DNA of 64,000 nucleotides from Sclerodactyla briareus (lineage: Eukaryota > Echinodermata > Holothuroidea > Dendrochirotida > Sclerodactylidae). The translations under genes were made by a program, and so were the position numbers. The notes beneath the pieces are model-generated. The model saw nothing but the letters and a program-made list of their open reading frames with translations, was not told the DNA's origin and did not search any database. Position 1 is the first letter of the stretch; every line of letters starts with the position of its first letter. The DNA lies in assembly GCA_026419785.1 (NCBI GenBank), contig JAODTK010003021.1:62001-126000 (forward strand), given 5' to 3'. Shown here one piece after another: positions 33,771 to 46,009 of the stretch.

Positions 33771-34258
33771 GAGCAATATTCACTCGACAACTTGCATGAC
33801 GAGTTGTTTGTTGTGGTGAATAATAGTTTAAGTATTTTTTCATGCGATCTGCTGGATTGCGACACGTGATCGTCATTGTCTTGGTCATGAGTCGGAAGAT
33901 ATCGGAGGGAAGGAGTGCATTATCCCTGGGGCCAATATTGGTTGTTTCTCTGTCGCTTATTCATTGCATGAACTTGTTTCTTTTTCATCAATTTTGAGGA
34001 TGGAATCATTCTTGTATCCGGTTGGAGTTTAGTTCTTTACCATGTGGATAAATAAGGAACTTCCTTTTCTAGGATTCTTGAAGTTTCAACTAGACAGAGC
34101 TCTACATGTCCTAGTGAAACTCGTGAGTACATAATTGTATTCTTGCGGGAATTTTACAATTCGAGCTAAGCCTGTGAACTTGCGTTCAACCATTCGCTAC
34201 CAAACCAAACTTTTCCGTATATCCATTGGTAACCAAATTAACCTAAGATTTAAAAAAT
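33771..34258 (+). pseudogene. Copy-A counterpart of the unidentified ORF at 37444-37957
   Basis: It aligns with 37483-37957 along its whole length but is broken by several indels and stops. The last 33 codons are open again (KPVNLRSTIRYQTKLFRISI) and end at a TAA at the same relative place as in copy B. Differences from copy B in that tail include Thr/Ala, Phe/Ser and Asn/Ile. This copy may be non-functional, or the breaks may be assembly errors. Confidence 0.3.
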
Positions 34259-35890
34259 AAAAAAATAACTAGAGTTTGATTGAAACAATTGTAGCGAGTG
34301 AACACGTATCAACTGAGAGAGGATCAATTGTTCTGTTGACCTGGTTCAAGCTTAGTGAGTATAAATTGTATTAACTTTTGATTAAAGAATCCCATTCCAT
34401 GCAATGCCCTGCCATTAACGGAACACTCTCAGTGATCATGTCATTGCCAACTGTTCGGGTGTATCTGACCTAAATATTCGGAACAGGTAGGAACGGAACG
34501 AATAGAACCTGCACAGCAACGTATTGATGTATGCATAGTTATTATCACTGCGGAAAATACTACATTATCTGTCAAATGACTATAATGGCCTCTCTATTAT
34601 AACGCATGGTGCTTGCTACTGGTATGTGAGTTTGACCTTTATAGTCTCCACGTGACCATGGTCGATAATCCATAAACTGAGGATGATCATCGCGTATCGT
34701 TTTTGAAACGCCAATCTGGTCGTTCAGAATGTGTCTTTTATTTGAACGCCCAATTGATCACGAATCTATCGACAATAGGAGCGCGAAACACATGGCTTTG
34801 CTTATACAGACCGCTCTCGATATGGAATAACATCAGTATAGGCCTATGTGTGATTGTCCGAGAACATTTCCACGGCTCGATTTGAAAGAGAATGGGACAT
34901 AGGTTACGCTGTGATTATACAAACCACGTTTTAAAAAGTGATCGTGCTTGTTGTGTATGAGACTTTTGCGATGGGGAGAACATAACGAGAGACAAATCTA
35001 ACGGTTGAGAAATATCGTGTTTTGGTAAAATTATACTATCGTTGCTGTTGCTTAATTCGCTTTTCGACGTGGCATTGAGTTATTCCACCGCCGACTTTTT
35101 CGCTTTTGATTATCGTTTAGACCAGCTTCGTTTGGATTCTCTGGAAGCTATCAATTAACGCATGTTTGGAAAAGCTGCGTATTCGCTCGTTCATGCAACT
35201 ATGGACTGCCCTCGCATATGGTTAATTGGTGATAAATACCGTACGCTGTACTGGTTTTGGCGATATTTCCATCGATCGTAGGCTTCTCATGATTATAGTG
35301 AATGTACTAGTGGATATGCCCTAGCAATTAGAGAAACAGTAAACCAGAACTACAACATTTAGCTGTAATTTAATGAAGATTGGTGATTGAACGTGTTCTC
35401 TTCTTCTTCTTCTCTTTCTCCGAATCGCCTTTGTCACCACTATCACGGGACGGAAATCCCGCAACTATTTTCTAAGGAAGACTTGGCCGTTTCGTATTTG
35501 CATCAATGCACGTATACTCTGATGTCATGTTGGCCTAGTTTGTGTAATTGGAGTAACGGTAATTATAGCCATAAAAATATATGTGATATTCAATACGCTC
35601 CTTCTGCCTAAAATGGGATACCTAGATTGGTGTACCAGTAATTATATATACTCTTACATCATTACTCTCGCTCGCGTTTCCTCCATCAAGTTTGGGACGG
35701 CCAGATTGCTTTTTTTTTAAAGAAGCAGGCTGGGATGATAATATTGGATTGTTTGGACATTGCATTGGCAAGTCGAGTCAAGTGATATCGTTCAAGATAC
35801 TGTCCTGCTCAACGTTCTCCTGCCCTCGCCTGTGAAACGCTACTAGTGAGTCTTGAGGAAATATCGTCCTGATTCCTCTGAGGTTCCGCT
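34259..35890 (+). other. Upstream region of GPCR copy A
   Basis: About 1.6 kb without a supported ORF, paralogous to 37960-39564. Blocks such as GAGCGCGAAACACATGGCTT, GATATGGAATAACATCAGTA and GGACGGAAATCCCGCAACTA are the same in both copies. It probably contains the receptor's 5' regulatory and untranslated sequence. Confidence 0.45.
35643..35650 (+). promoter_or_regulatory. TATA-like box upstream of GPCR A
   Basis: TATATATA followed about 15-25 bp later by TCATTACTCTCGCTCGCG, a pyrimidine-rich stretch that could hold an initiator. It is preserved in copy B at 39324. It lies about 240 bp before the candidate ATG. The assignment is inference from position and conservation. Confidence 0.25.
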
Positions 35891-37005
35891 ATGGCAGGAA
35901 CCCGACATATGTTGATCGTTTTTACGTTGTCATCAATCGTCAACGGGGATTGTAACCAATGGTATCGTGGTAGTGTAATCCTGCGCCAAGTCCTCACGTC
36001 GGATCCTCCAGAAATGGCGCAACATGTACATTCTTCACCAGTCCATCATCGACATCACCGCTCTTGTGGTCGTTGCTCTGCTTAGGACGATACATGTCGA
36101 CGCGAGCGTGTTCGAAAGCGACACGTTCGGGGCGAATTTTTTGTGCAAACTTTGGGTGTCCGAGTACCTCTATTGGTCGATGTTAACGTGCTCCACATAC
36201 CACTTAGCCTCTGTTTATCCATGGAGCGCTATTTCGCAGTGGTGCACCCGATCGCCCACCGGACCAAACTGACGAAGAACAAAGTCCTGTGGTCGATGTC
36301 GCTCCCGTGGATCACATCGTTTTTGCCGTGCAGTCGTATTGGCCCCGGTTGCAAACACGGTCGATAAACTGTGATCGTAAACTGGTTTCTGGATGTACAG
36401 CTGTGTACGGCACCCCTTCAGTCTGCAGACGGCTCTCTCGATCTACTCCTTCACATTCGAGTACGGGGTAGCGCTCTTAGTCATGTGCTTCGCCTACGGT
36501 AGCATCATCCTTAAATTGACTCTGATTATCAAACGGAAGAAAAACAGACGTAAATTCCAACCGAATGAAAATAAGCATCCTGAAGATGGCGCAGACAAGG
36601 GTCATAGGAAAAACGGCGTTTACGCCATAAGCCACAGCCAGCCACAGAGCACTAAGCGTAACGTGTTCTCGGAAGCGAAACGGGATATCATCAAGACCTT
36701 TCTAGCTGTCTTCGCATCGTACGTGTTATGCTGGTCGCCGACGGAGGTCGTCTATCTCCGTCATAACCTCTGTGTCGAGGAACTGAGCTTCCAGAGCGGG
36801 CTCTACGATGGACTCAGCATCCTGGTCGTTATCAACGCTGTCATAAACCCCTTCATCTACACGGTCTCTCTACATGGAGTTCCAGAAACAGCTCAAACGG
36901 GTCATGCAATGCGCCACTAGCTCTAGCGATATCAACGATACCTCGAGTGGAGGAACGGAGACGCCCAGCAACCTGCGACACAACAGGAGCAGCAACGACA
37001 GCTGA
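35891..37005 (+). CDS. Class A (rhodopsin-like) GPCR, copy A, frame-broken
   Basis: A seven-transmembrane receptor of about 370 residues with no introns; the ligand is unknown. Visible landmarks: TM2 SIIDITALVVVALL (conserved Asp), TM3 start with Cys (FLCKLW), MERYFAV as the DRY-box equivalent, TM5 ALSIYSFTFEYGVALLVMCF, a Lys-rich third loop, TM6 VLCWSPTEV (CWxP motif) and TM7 INAVINPFIY (NPxxY). The C-tail ends SSNDS before TGA. Frame changes occur in TM1, after TM3 (about 36210), in the TM4/loop-2 region and after TM7 (about 36870). TM5-TM7 is one open frame. The start ATG is shared with copy B (MAGT). The divergent DRY motif and tandem copies suggest a lineage-expanded peptide- or amine-type receptor, but I cannot place it in a subfamily. 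Confidence 0.88.
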
Positions 37006-37099
37006 CAGCCTAGTACCGTCATTGACGAGGTATTATCGTCGTCGTGGCGGTATTTTGTATAGATTACGGTATATCGTCATCATATATTATAGTTAGGCC

Positions 37100-37482
37100 T
37101 ATTGAAATAGTAATTTCGATATACCGTGGGTCGGTTTCTGTCGTGATCCAAACGGCCCTGTCCGTTTTCCGTTATGTGTAGTGGGACGTTGTTGTCTCCT
37201 CAAAATGAACAGATACTGACTCGCTGCGTTGTCGTAACTACTTAGGCTCACTGATAACCTGTCCATGGACTTGATATCAGATAACCAGTCTGTCGCGACA
37301 GTGCCCCACATCTCTTAATTCACATTTGCTATACACATTCACTTCACTGAAGTTCCCAACCCTCCCAGATCTGGCTCCCGATACCATGCACGCAGCCATG
37401 TGATGCAACCGCTGTACCCGTTTTAGTCAATATTAAACTGAACATGTTAACCCAGCGGGTTTGTCAGGCTAGTTTGAATAAG
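37100..37482. other. Spacer between the duplicated segments
   Basis: About 380 bp not shared between copies A and B. No supported feature, though it should contain the 3' flank of GPCR A. Confidence 0.4.
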
Positions 37483-37957
37483 GAGCAATATTCACTCGAC
37501 AACTCGCATGACGAGTTGTTTGTTGTGGTGAATAATAGTTTAAGTATTTTTTTCACGCGATCTGCTGGATTGCAACACTTGATCGCTTGTCTTGGTCATG
37601 AGTTGGAAGATATCGGAGGGAAGGAGTGCATTATCCCTGGCGCCAATATGGGTTGTTTCTCTGTCGCTTATTCATTGGGTGGAATTGTTTCTTTTTCATC
37701 AATTTTGAGGATGGAATCATTCTTGTATCCGGTTGGAGTTTAGTTCTTTACCATGTGGAGTAAATAGAGAAATTCTTGAATATTTAAAACTCCCGGAACA
37801 GAGCTACTTTTTCCTTGAAAACTCTGAGTATATAATGTATTCTTCGGGAAGTTTACAATTTCGAACTAAGCCTGTGAACTTGCGTTTTACTGTTCGCTAC
37901 CAAACTAGACTTTTCCGTATATCCATTGGTAACCAAAATAACCTAAGACTTTCGTAA
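37444..37957 (+). CDS. Unidentified ORF pair in the duplicated segment, copy B
   Basis: Two overlapping open frames, 37444-37743 (99 codons) and 37733-37957 (74 codons), join through a single-base shift near 37735 into about 165-170 residues ending at TAA. The text is protein-like: HDELFVVVNNSLSIFF, GLQHLIACLGHELEDIGGKE, then EILEYLKLPEQSYFFLENSE and RYQTRLFRISIGNQNNL. There is no signal peptide and no motif I recognise. The first 39 bases lie outside the duplicated segment, so the true start is probably after 37483 or in an upstream exon. It may be a terminal exon of a gene duplicated along with the receptor, or chance. Confidence 0.3.
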
Positions 37958-39323
37958 CAAACATAAAAAGAGAAGAATAACTAGAGTTTTGATTGGAAAA
38001 CAATTGTAGCGAGTGAACACGTATCAACTGAGAGAGGAGCAATATGCTCTATTGACCATTGTTCAACTTATTGATTTTAACATTGTATTAACTTATTGAT
38101 TAAAGATTTCCACGCAATGCATGCCATGTAACGGAACACTCTCAGTGATCATGTCATTGCCGACTGGTCGGGTGTATCTCACCTGAATATTCGGAACAGT
38201 TAAGAGACAATAAAAGAGTTATGGCAACGAATAGAAACTTGCACAGTAACATATTGATGTATGCATAATTATCATCACTGCGGAAATACTACATTAAGTT
38301 GTCAAATGAATATATAAGCCAGGGTATTGTGTCGCATGGAGCTTACAACTGGTAATGAGAATGTGACCCGATTATAGTATCACGTGATCATGGACGATAA
38401 TCCAGTAACTGAGGAATGATTCATCGCGTAATCGTTTTGTGGATACGCCACTCCAGTGTCAGTCAGTATGTGTCGTTTTATTGAACGCCAATTGAATCAC
38501 GATATATCGACATAATATGAGCGCGAAACACATGGCTTTGCTTATACAGACCGCTCTCGATATGGAATAACATCAGTAGGCCTATGTGTGATTGTTCGGG
38601 AACATTTCCTCGGCTTGTCTCAAAGAGAATGGGACATAGGTTACGCTGTGATTATACAAACCACGTTTTGAAAAGTGATTCTGTGCTGTGTGTATGAAGA
38701 ATGTTGCGATCGGGAGAACATTAACGAGAGACAAATCTAAACGGTTGAGAAATATCGTGTTCCGGTAAAAATCAAACTGTGCAATTGAGTTATTCCACCG
38801 CCGACTTTTCGCTTTGGATTAGTCGTTAGACCATGTTTCGTTTGGATTCTTTGGAAACTATCAATTAACGCATGTTGGAAAAGCTGTGTTTTCTCTTTTC
38901 ATTATGGACTGCCCTCGCATATGGATGAATTGGTGTTAATACCGTACGACTGTACTGGTTTTGCGATATTCCAGCGATCGTAGGCTTCTCATGATTATAG
39001 TAAATGTACTAGTGGATATGCTCTAGCAATTAGAAAAACAGTAAACCAAACTACAACTTTGAAGCATTGTAATTTGATGAAGATTGGTGATGAACTTGTT
39101 TCCTCCTAGCGCAGTTCACTACACGGGACGGAAATCCCGCAACTATTTTCTAAGGAAGACTTGGCCGTTTCGTATTTGCATACAATGCACGGTATACCTG
39201 ATGTCACTGCTGGACTCGTTTTGTGTATTGGAGTAACTGTAGTTATAGCCATAAAAAATATATGTGATATTCAATACGCCTCTTCTGCCTAAAATGGGGT
39301 ACCTAGGTTAGTGTACCAGTAAT

Positions 39324-39331
39324 TATATATA
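39324..39331 (+). promoter_or_regulatory. TATA-like box upstream of GPCR B
   Basis: The same TATATATA and downstream TCATTACTCTCGCTCGCG as in copy A, about 235 bp before the candidate ATG. Confidence 0.25.
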
Positions 39332-39564
39332 TTCTTACATCATTACTCTCGCTCGCGTTTTTCATCCAATTTTGGGAACGTCAGATTGCTTCTTTTTGTA
39401 AAGAGAGCAGCGGGATAAAATTTGGATTGTTTGGACATTGCATTGGCAAGTCGAGTCAAGTGATATCGTTCAAGATACTGTCCTGCTCAACGTTTTCCTG
39501 CCCTCGTCTGTGCCACGGTCATTGAGATCTGAAGAATATTCGTCTGATCCTCTGCTATTCCGCT

Positions 39565-40707
39565 ATGGCAGGAACCCCGAATGTATGGTTGATCGTTGTT
39601 TACGTTCGTCATCATCGTCACGGGGATTGTAACCAATGGTATCGTGGTAGTGGTACTCTGCGCCAAGTCCTCACGTCGGATCCTCCAGAAATGGCGCAAC
39701 ATGTACATTCTTCACCAGTCCATCATCGACATCACCGCTCTTGTGGTCGTTGCTCTGCTTAGGGCGATACATGTCGACGCGAGCGTGTTCGAAAGCGACA
39801 CGTTCGGGGCGAACCTTTTGTGCAAACTCTGGGAGTCCGAGTACCTCTATTGGTCGATGTTAACGTGCTCCACATACAACTTAGCCCTGTTATCCATGGA
39901 GCGATATTTCGCGGTGATGCACCCGTTCGCCCACCGGACCAAACTGACGAAGAACAAAGTCCTGTTGTCGATGTCCCTTCCGTGGATCATCGTTTTGCGT
40001 GCATTCGTATTGGCCGCCGTTGCACACGGTCGATACTGTGTATCGTACGTGTTCTGCGATGTACAGCTGTGACAACGGCACCCCTTCAAGTCTGCAGACG
40101 GCTCTCTCGATATACTCCTTCACATTCGAGTACGGGGTAGCGCTCTTAGTCATGTGCTTCGCCTACGGTAGCATCATCCTTAAACTGACTCTGATTATCA
40201 ACGGAAGAAAAACGACGTAAATTCCAACTCGATGAAATTAGCATCCGAAGATGGCGCAGACAAGGTCATAGGAAAAATAAACGTTTCGCAATAGCCATAG
40301 CAGCCAACAGAGCAGCGTACGTGTTCTCGAGCGAAACGGAATATCATCAAGACCTTTCTAGCTGTCTCGCATCGTACGTGTTATGCTGGTCGCCGACGGA
40401 GGTCGTCTATCTCCGTCATAACCTCTGTGTCGAGGAACTGAGCTTCCAGAGCAGGCGTTACGACGGATTCAGCATCCTGGTCGTATCAACGCTGTCATCA
40501 ACCCCTTCATCTACGGTACGCGGGTCCTCTACATGGATTTTCAGAAAACAGCTCAAACGGGTCCTGCAATGCGCCACTAGCTCTAGCGATATCAACGATA
40601 CCTCGAGTAGGGCGAACGGACACGCCCAGCAACCGCGAACCCAACAGGAGCACAACGATCCGCAACGCCTAGCGCCGTCATTTGAAGAGGTATTATCGTC
40701 CCTATAG
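39565..40707 (+). CDS. Class A (rhodopsin-like) GPCR, copy B, frame-broken
   Basis: Paralogue of the receptor at 35891. TM1 to TM4 are intact in one frame from about 39600 to 40070: TM1 VTGIVTNGIVVVVL (with the conserved Asn), TM2 SIIDITALVVVALL, Cys at the start of TM3, then LLSMERYFAVMHP and TM4 SLPWIIVLRAFVLAAV. A frame change near 40070 leads to TM5 (GVALLVMCFAYGSIILKL). More changes occur in the third loop, before TM6 (YVLCWSPTEVVYL) and around TM7 (NPFIY in a shifted frame). The tail reads QLKRVLQCATSSSDINDTSS and stops at TAG 40705-40707. The C-tail differs from copy A after DTSS, so the two receptors may differ in trafficking or coupling. The indels are not at the same positions as in copy A. 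Confidence 0.88.
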
Positions 40708-41382
40708 CAACTGCGGATTGCTGTATAGATTACGGTATATCGTCATCATATATTATAGTTAGGCCCCAACCAAATTGTCCGCAGGAAGGCGCGCTATAGT
40801 GCCCCCCGTCAGAAAAAAAAAACGAAACGCATTTGGCGGTCATGGATCAAGCGTCTGACCACCATCCCCGCCTCCTCGAGAACTCTGACATTAGATACAC
40901 GGTCTTGCTCGCGGTAGCCAAGTGATTTCACTGAAGAACCAAACTGGGATCTTAACGCGCGCTGCATATGGACTTACTGAGCATATTATTTTCACCCGTC
41001 CATTGAAGACGGAAATTCGCGCAACTGTGCTATCCGGATAGTTGTAAAATATACCGTACTAATTTCGATGTTCTCTCTAATTTGTAAGTATTTCGTCTGT
41101 CATTATTGTATATTGCATCAATTCCACGCAACTCAACAGTGTATCAATGCTGCTAAACTGCACAAAGGTTTTTCGTGTATATTGTGGGATTGTCATATAT
41201 AGTAGGCTGATATTATAATCATCAAACTTTTTTTATACTACTGTATTTAGGAAATTAGTAGATATGTAATGTGAATTGGAGGTTTTATCTCCCAATCTTC
41301 ATTCCAGACCATAGCCCAAACAAAGCCAACTGAAGCATTTGACGTCGACGCAGACGACGCTCCAGGAAAGGGGAGGGGAGGT

Positions 41383-41402
41383 GGGGGGGGGGGGGGGGGG
41401 GG
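41383..41402. repeat. Poly-G tract, 20 nt
   Basis: The longest G run in the window, preceded by a purine-rich stretch (AAGGGGAGGGGAGGTG). Confidence 0.92.
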
Positions 41403-42474
41403 AGAATTGATATGAACAAATAAAAATCATTTGCTGGTCTCCCCATATATCAGTACTTCACTAGCTGTTAACATTATCCCGCTTCACGCCGTCATATGAA
41501 ATACAGAAATACACCAGCTTGCCTGAGAATGCGGAATGACAATTCCTAGTCTTGACCAGTTGAGCTCCCAACTTTGTTGAACAAAACCATGCGAACTGTG
41601 TACTCAAATAATTGATTTCTGTATGTGTGTGTTTGCATAGTATAAAAAGTCTATACTCTTATGGGCCAGCGTATATTATCAATGACGGCTTTCGAAAAGC
41701 CTAGTAGCTTATCATTGTGAACGCTTCCATTTAACGTAATAGGATTTTACACCACCAGACCAAGCCAGGCACTGAATAGCTCTCTACCACTCAGAGGACT
41801 CGTCGAAAAAAATAGGAGAAAAGGGGGAAAAGTGGAAATATTCAGTACCTAAATAATTATTATAGCCACCCGTATTACTGACACCTTATCTAACTAATCT
41901 GATTGAATATATGAACCAATAGATGAAATAATGATTAATTAAAAAAAAATTAAATAATAAATAAATGCTAGTGCTGGCAGTTTACTATTTATGTTTTTTA
42001 TGTATAAAATTCCATACTTTATTGCCACTTTTTTGTTGTCTGAAATTGCTGATAACCATATCGGTCCATACCAATTCATGTATATATGCATTTCCACAAA
42101 AAAGGGAGTAAAAATGTGTGTCACTGAAGGCAAACTGTCAACATGCGAGGTCTGGAGAATAGTCGCTGAATGCCATGTACAATGTCATGTAAAAATGATA
42201 TTTCCCGAAATGCAATACTGCTTATAGACAAAAGTAGCAGAACACGTATGTGACATGAACATATATTACATTACATCTCTGAAAAGAAATGAATTGAGGA
42301 AATGAAAGACTATTAGATCTAATCGATGGAATTTGTTCTGCTGCTGGTCTAATTTATTTTGGAGAGCATTATGTCAAGCCTAATTTCGCCATGATCCACA
42401 GTATAAAGACCGAAGATCCGACGAATCACGTGGCCATGATTTTGTAGAAGTGCATCGGGGAAGCCTGCCCCCTT

Positions 42475-42490
42475 CCCCCCCCCCCCCCCC
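42475..42490. repeat. Poly-C tract, 16 nt
   Basis: Uninterrupted C run. Nearby text (TCGTCGGGGAGCC, CGTCGGGG) recurs around 43100-43150, suggesting a small GTCGGGG-rich repeat family. Confidence 0.9.
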
Positions 42491-44311
42491 GTCGGGAATT
42501 TTTCCCATCTCGTCGGGGAGCCTGAGTGGGTACGCTAAACCGTACACGTCTCGACGAGGGCCTATTGCCCCGACGGTATAAATATTTCCAACTTTCTTTA
42601 TAGCGAAAATTCCATATATTAAGTTGAAATTTCCGGCGCTTCGCGCGCCTCATAACTTTTGACATATTGCCAGGTTCCTCGCTCGAGTGTAAGATCAGCG
42701 TATCCATCCTCCTATCTTTCTACAGACTATGCACCCGTAGCCATATTATAGATAGGATACACCAAGACTTAGGATTCTCGAAATGTCCCCCCAAAAAAAA
42801 ATTAACGTTACAATATGTTGGGGAGGATGATTCGTTCTGTCGCTCTCCACGGTTTGCATTTGTGTTAATTGGTGTGCTCTCACGACGCAAATGACTCCCA
42901 GTCTCTCAGTTCCAAGGCATTACCTGCAGCTGGCAGTAACCGGGAATATCTGACCCTATTCTACTAAGAGCACCTGGTTGCATGGGACGCCACGAGAGTG
43001 ACAATGCCATCCATGGTATTTTATTTTTAGGTTCATTGTACTTGAAGAAAAAAAAGTTCAAACAATGAAAACATCAAAAATCAGGTTTCGACCTCGGGGG
43101 TAGGAGGGAGGCCGTCGGGGACACTTGGAACCCTCGTCGGGGAACTCGGACCCCCCGTGGGAAATTCGGCCCCACACGCGGTTATTTCTACGGATACTGA
43201 TGCGGTCGAAATTAAATCTGATAGCCTAAATGGCCCATTTTCACGTCGAATACGCTCACAGCGCTTTCCATGTGTTATAAACCCGACAATAAGTGACCCA
43301 GTTCACTCGTATAGACCTCTTCCTGCCAACAACCCTACCCCGACTCCGGTGATGGAGGAGTCGGTGACCTCCTAACTTTATGAGAGCGTCATAAAAGCAA
43401 GTTCCCCGTACATAGATTCTAGATTAGTCCAATTTGATTCTCACTTTCTGGATTTGGGGGGCAAGTTCCACTATATCTTCTTTGCTTTTTTTCCTTCTTT
43501 CATTTCCCGTTCTTGAGCTTTTCATTTGAACTCCGTATGTGATTTCATTTTTCTCTTCTCTCCAGGAATAACACTGAATAAAGCAGCACACCACCTTGAC
43601 ACCTGATGTACATCCGCCAGGTAGAAATAAATAGACCCATAATGTTTTCGCTTTTTGGCCAAATTGGGGGTTTAGCCTCCTTAGCTGGAACCATTTGCCC
43701 TTATTCGGAAGAAAACACAATTCGTCTGTGCAATTTTATACATTTAAAAAAATGAATCTGGCAAGCAGTTTGATGTATTTTCTAACCAAAACATCCCCTG
43801 TCTATATTATTATTTGAGATTTCATCCTGTGACAACATGTCTAAAAGTTTCGCTACCTTCAAGCAACTTCAAGCGTCTCAGTATCGAAATCATCACTGGT
43901 CAGACGGAGAGTGGATTATACCTGGTATAACTTGCTCTGGGCTCAGAAAAATGGTTACTAGTGCTATCTTTGGCCAATACAGTACTTTGACTAGGGAAAA
44001 CACTCAATGTTGATTTCAAAGTAACTTAGGGTATGGCCTAGAGGCTATATATAACTCGTATACCTAACCTATGCCTTGGCTATTATGACAGTTGCTTGTA
44101 GAGGTAAATTCACACATGTTAGCTGTAACATTAGGCCAAGGCTAGGCTAAATTGGCATGATTGTAATAATATTACGCCTTGTTTACCTGGATGTATGAGA
44201 TTAATGTTAGGAATTAGGTGCGGGGTTAGAGTGGAGTTAGGGTTAATTTCCAATTCCAGAATCCCAAATCTCCTCCGCGGTACCGAACACCTAAATCATG
44301 ACCTCACTAAC

Positions 44312-44352
44312 ACCTTTGCGAGTGCACCTCATTGCTGGACCACCCGACAGAC
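44312..44352 (+). repeat. Fragment of the (CA)n-linked dispersed element
   Basis: ACACCTTTGCGAGTGCACC, then TCATTGCTGGACCACCCGAC, nearly identical to 44971-45011. This copy lacks the CA tract upstream. Confidence 0.75.
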
Positions 44353-44905
44353 AAAACCATGGGCAATGAATTTTCCTCCCCAGTGCACCAATATATAATA
44401 AAATTCACTGAATGAAGTTGATAATGCTGTATTTGGGGATTTTTCTGTCTTACAGTTATCCCAATTAAATTCCTTTGAACCATTGCAGTCATCCAGTCAC
44501 CTAATTTTCGAAGAAAAACTAAAACTTCACATTTTGGGGTCCTGAAAAATATGTGTTTCTCTCCAAATTCGAAATTAATTTTGCATTTTTTTGCTTGAAT
44601 GCAAGGAAACGGACATATTTTGTTCTTCCTGCCTTGTAGTATATCTCAAACAAATTGTTCGGGTATCATTTTGTAATCACCGAACATCTTTAACAACAGT
44701 GAGAAATGGGCAAAATGACTTTTTTTTTTTTACCCCCAAATGGCCATTTTGACTCACCCGAGTTTCCATGTTCTGAAGAAATGTGTCCATTTGGAGGGTA
44801 AACGTGTGTTTTGTGACTATTTAGAGTATGCAAAATTTGACCATGTTCGGGCCACCTGAAAGTGGAGATATTTGCGAAAAAACCATCAAAAAATCTGACA
44901 AGGAC
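44353..44905. other. Non-coding stretch
   Basis: AT-rich, with a T11 run near 44720. No supported feature. Confidence 0.35.
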
Positions 44906-45215
44906 ACGCAAACGCACACACACACACACACGCACACACACACGCACACACACACGCACACACACAAACGGACACCTTTGCGAGTGCACCTCATTGCTGG
45001 ACCACCCGACACACACGGGCACCCCACCATAGGTTACTCCTCAGTGGATAGTACCAAACCGCCACTCATAATTACCATTGCACCGTTGCTATGGCAACCG
45101 GCAACAGTAAATATAGGTGAAATGGCAAAGTGACTCAATAGTCTCATCTGGCCCTTCAGGTCCGATGAGATAATGAAGGCAAAACCAACCCCGAATAGGC
45201 GAAATGAGCTCATGT
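44906..45215 (+). repeat. (CA)n-linked dispersed element, copy at 45 kb
   Basis: A (CA)n/GCACAC tract at 44914-44966 is followed by GGACACCTTTGCGAGTGCAC, CTCATTGCTGGACCACCCG, then 'ccaccataggtt' and GGCCCTTCAGGTCCGATGAG. The same order occurs at 62285-62500. The Thr/His-rich ORF across the tract is a repeat by-product. Confidence 0.75.
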
Positions 45216-46009
45216 ACCAATGCGTATACGGATATATGGGTATCACCGCGAATGACTTTTATGGAATATCCTCCTTAAAAAGCCAAGCAACGACAATATG
45301 CATGGGCTGCTGCATTTCCATGGTCTTTTCGCATTAACTTACGTGTTTTCCTGCTTCTGAAACCGAACGTTTTTTCGTAAATATATGATTTTTAAATCTA
45401 GCCAGGACACCCAACTGAGCGCATCCATGGGAATCCCGCCTACGTTAATCTGCTCCCCCATATCACAACACACTTTTATACCGACTACTGTAGTCACCTC
45501 CCATACTGCAGACTGTCTGAAATTCTACCGGCTGCGTTGAGTTATTTCGCATGCCAAACTGCCCTGAGTAACATGTACCAACGGAGTAGTCCGGCCCCAC
45601 GCCATACCTGCATACTGTGGCGTTAATAATTCGCCACCCATAGCTGCAACTGTCTGGGGTTCTACCGAATAAGTTGCTATGTTGTTCCGTTACACGTTCA
45701 TTTTTAGTTCCGAATCATGAATAGCAATGTGATCGTGTCATTGTGAAGAATTCATTGTAGTAGTTACCAAATGTCCCTATTCGTCGGCATATCTGTATGC
45801 TTGAGGGTTCGGGGCCTCAAATCCATTGTCTCATTGTCTTTCTCAGATTATTTGAAGGAATTTCCTTCAGGTCCACCTCTTATAACCAACTATCAATGGG
45901 GACTCATGTGAATCATCTTTGCCGTTCTGCTAACTGGCGGTTAAGAAATATAAGTTTATTTAGGAACTTCCTTGATGATAAGACTGTGAGATACTGATTC
46001 ATGCTTTCG
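45216..46009. other. Non-coding stretch
   Basis: No supported feature. It leads into the retrotransposon 3' end at 46.0 kb. Confidence 0.35.

Larger units (their letters stand above)
33771..37099 (+). repeat. 3.3-kb segmental duplication, copy A
   Basis: A direct-orientation partner of 37483-40765. Homology begins at GAGCAATATTCACTCGACAA and ends at CATATATTATAGTTAGGCC. Similarity is high along non-coding as well as coding parts, with many small indels. The unit contains an unidentified ORF region at its 5' end and a GPCR at its 3' end. The unrelated spacer between the copies is 37100-37482. Confidence 0.9.
37483..40765 (+). repeat. 3.3-kb segmental duplication, copy B
   Basis: Partner of 33771-37099. 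The offset falls from about 3712 bp at the start to about 3666 bp at the end, because indels accumulate. Breakpoints are sharp on both sides and show no transposon ends. Confidence 0.9.
40766..44240. other. Non-coding stretch of about 3.5 kb
   Basis: It contains a G20 run (41383-41402) and a C16 run (42475-42490). A GGCGCTTCGCGCGCC patch near 42632 recalls the dispersed repeats at 31945 and 59165. No gene is supported. Confidence 0.4.

Noticed and set aside
33771..40765. CRISPR array, operon or prokaryotic mobile-element interpretation of the repeated segments
   Set aside because: The duplicated unit holds a seven-transmembrane GPCR and the window has spliced genes and non-LTR elements, so it is animal DNA. 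No direct-repeat and spacer pattern exists.
44690..45133. ORFs of 69-110 codons on both strands with poly Val-Cys or Thr-His
   Set aside because: They are translations of the (CA)n tract and its flanks.
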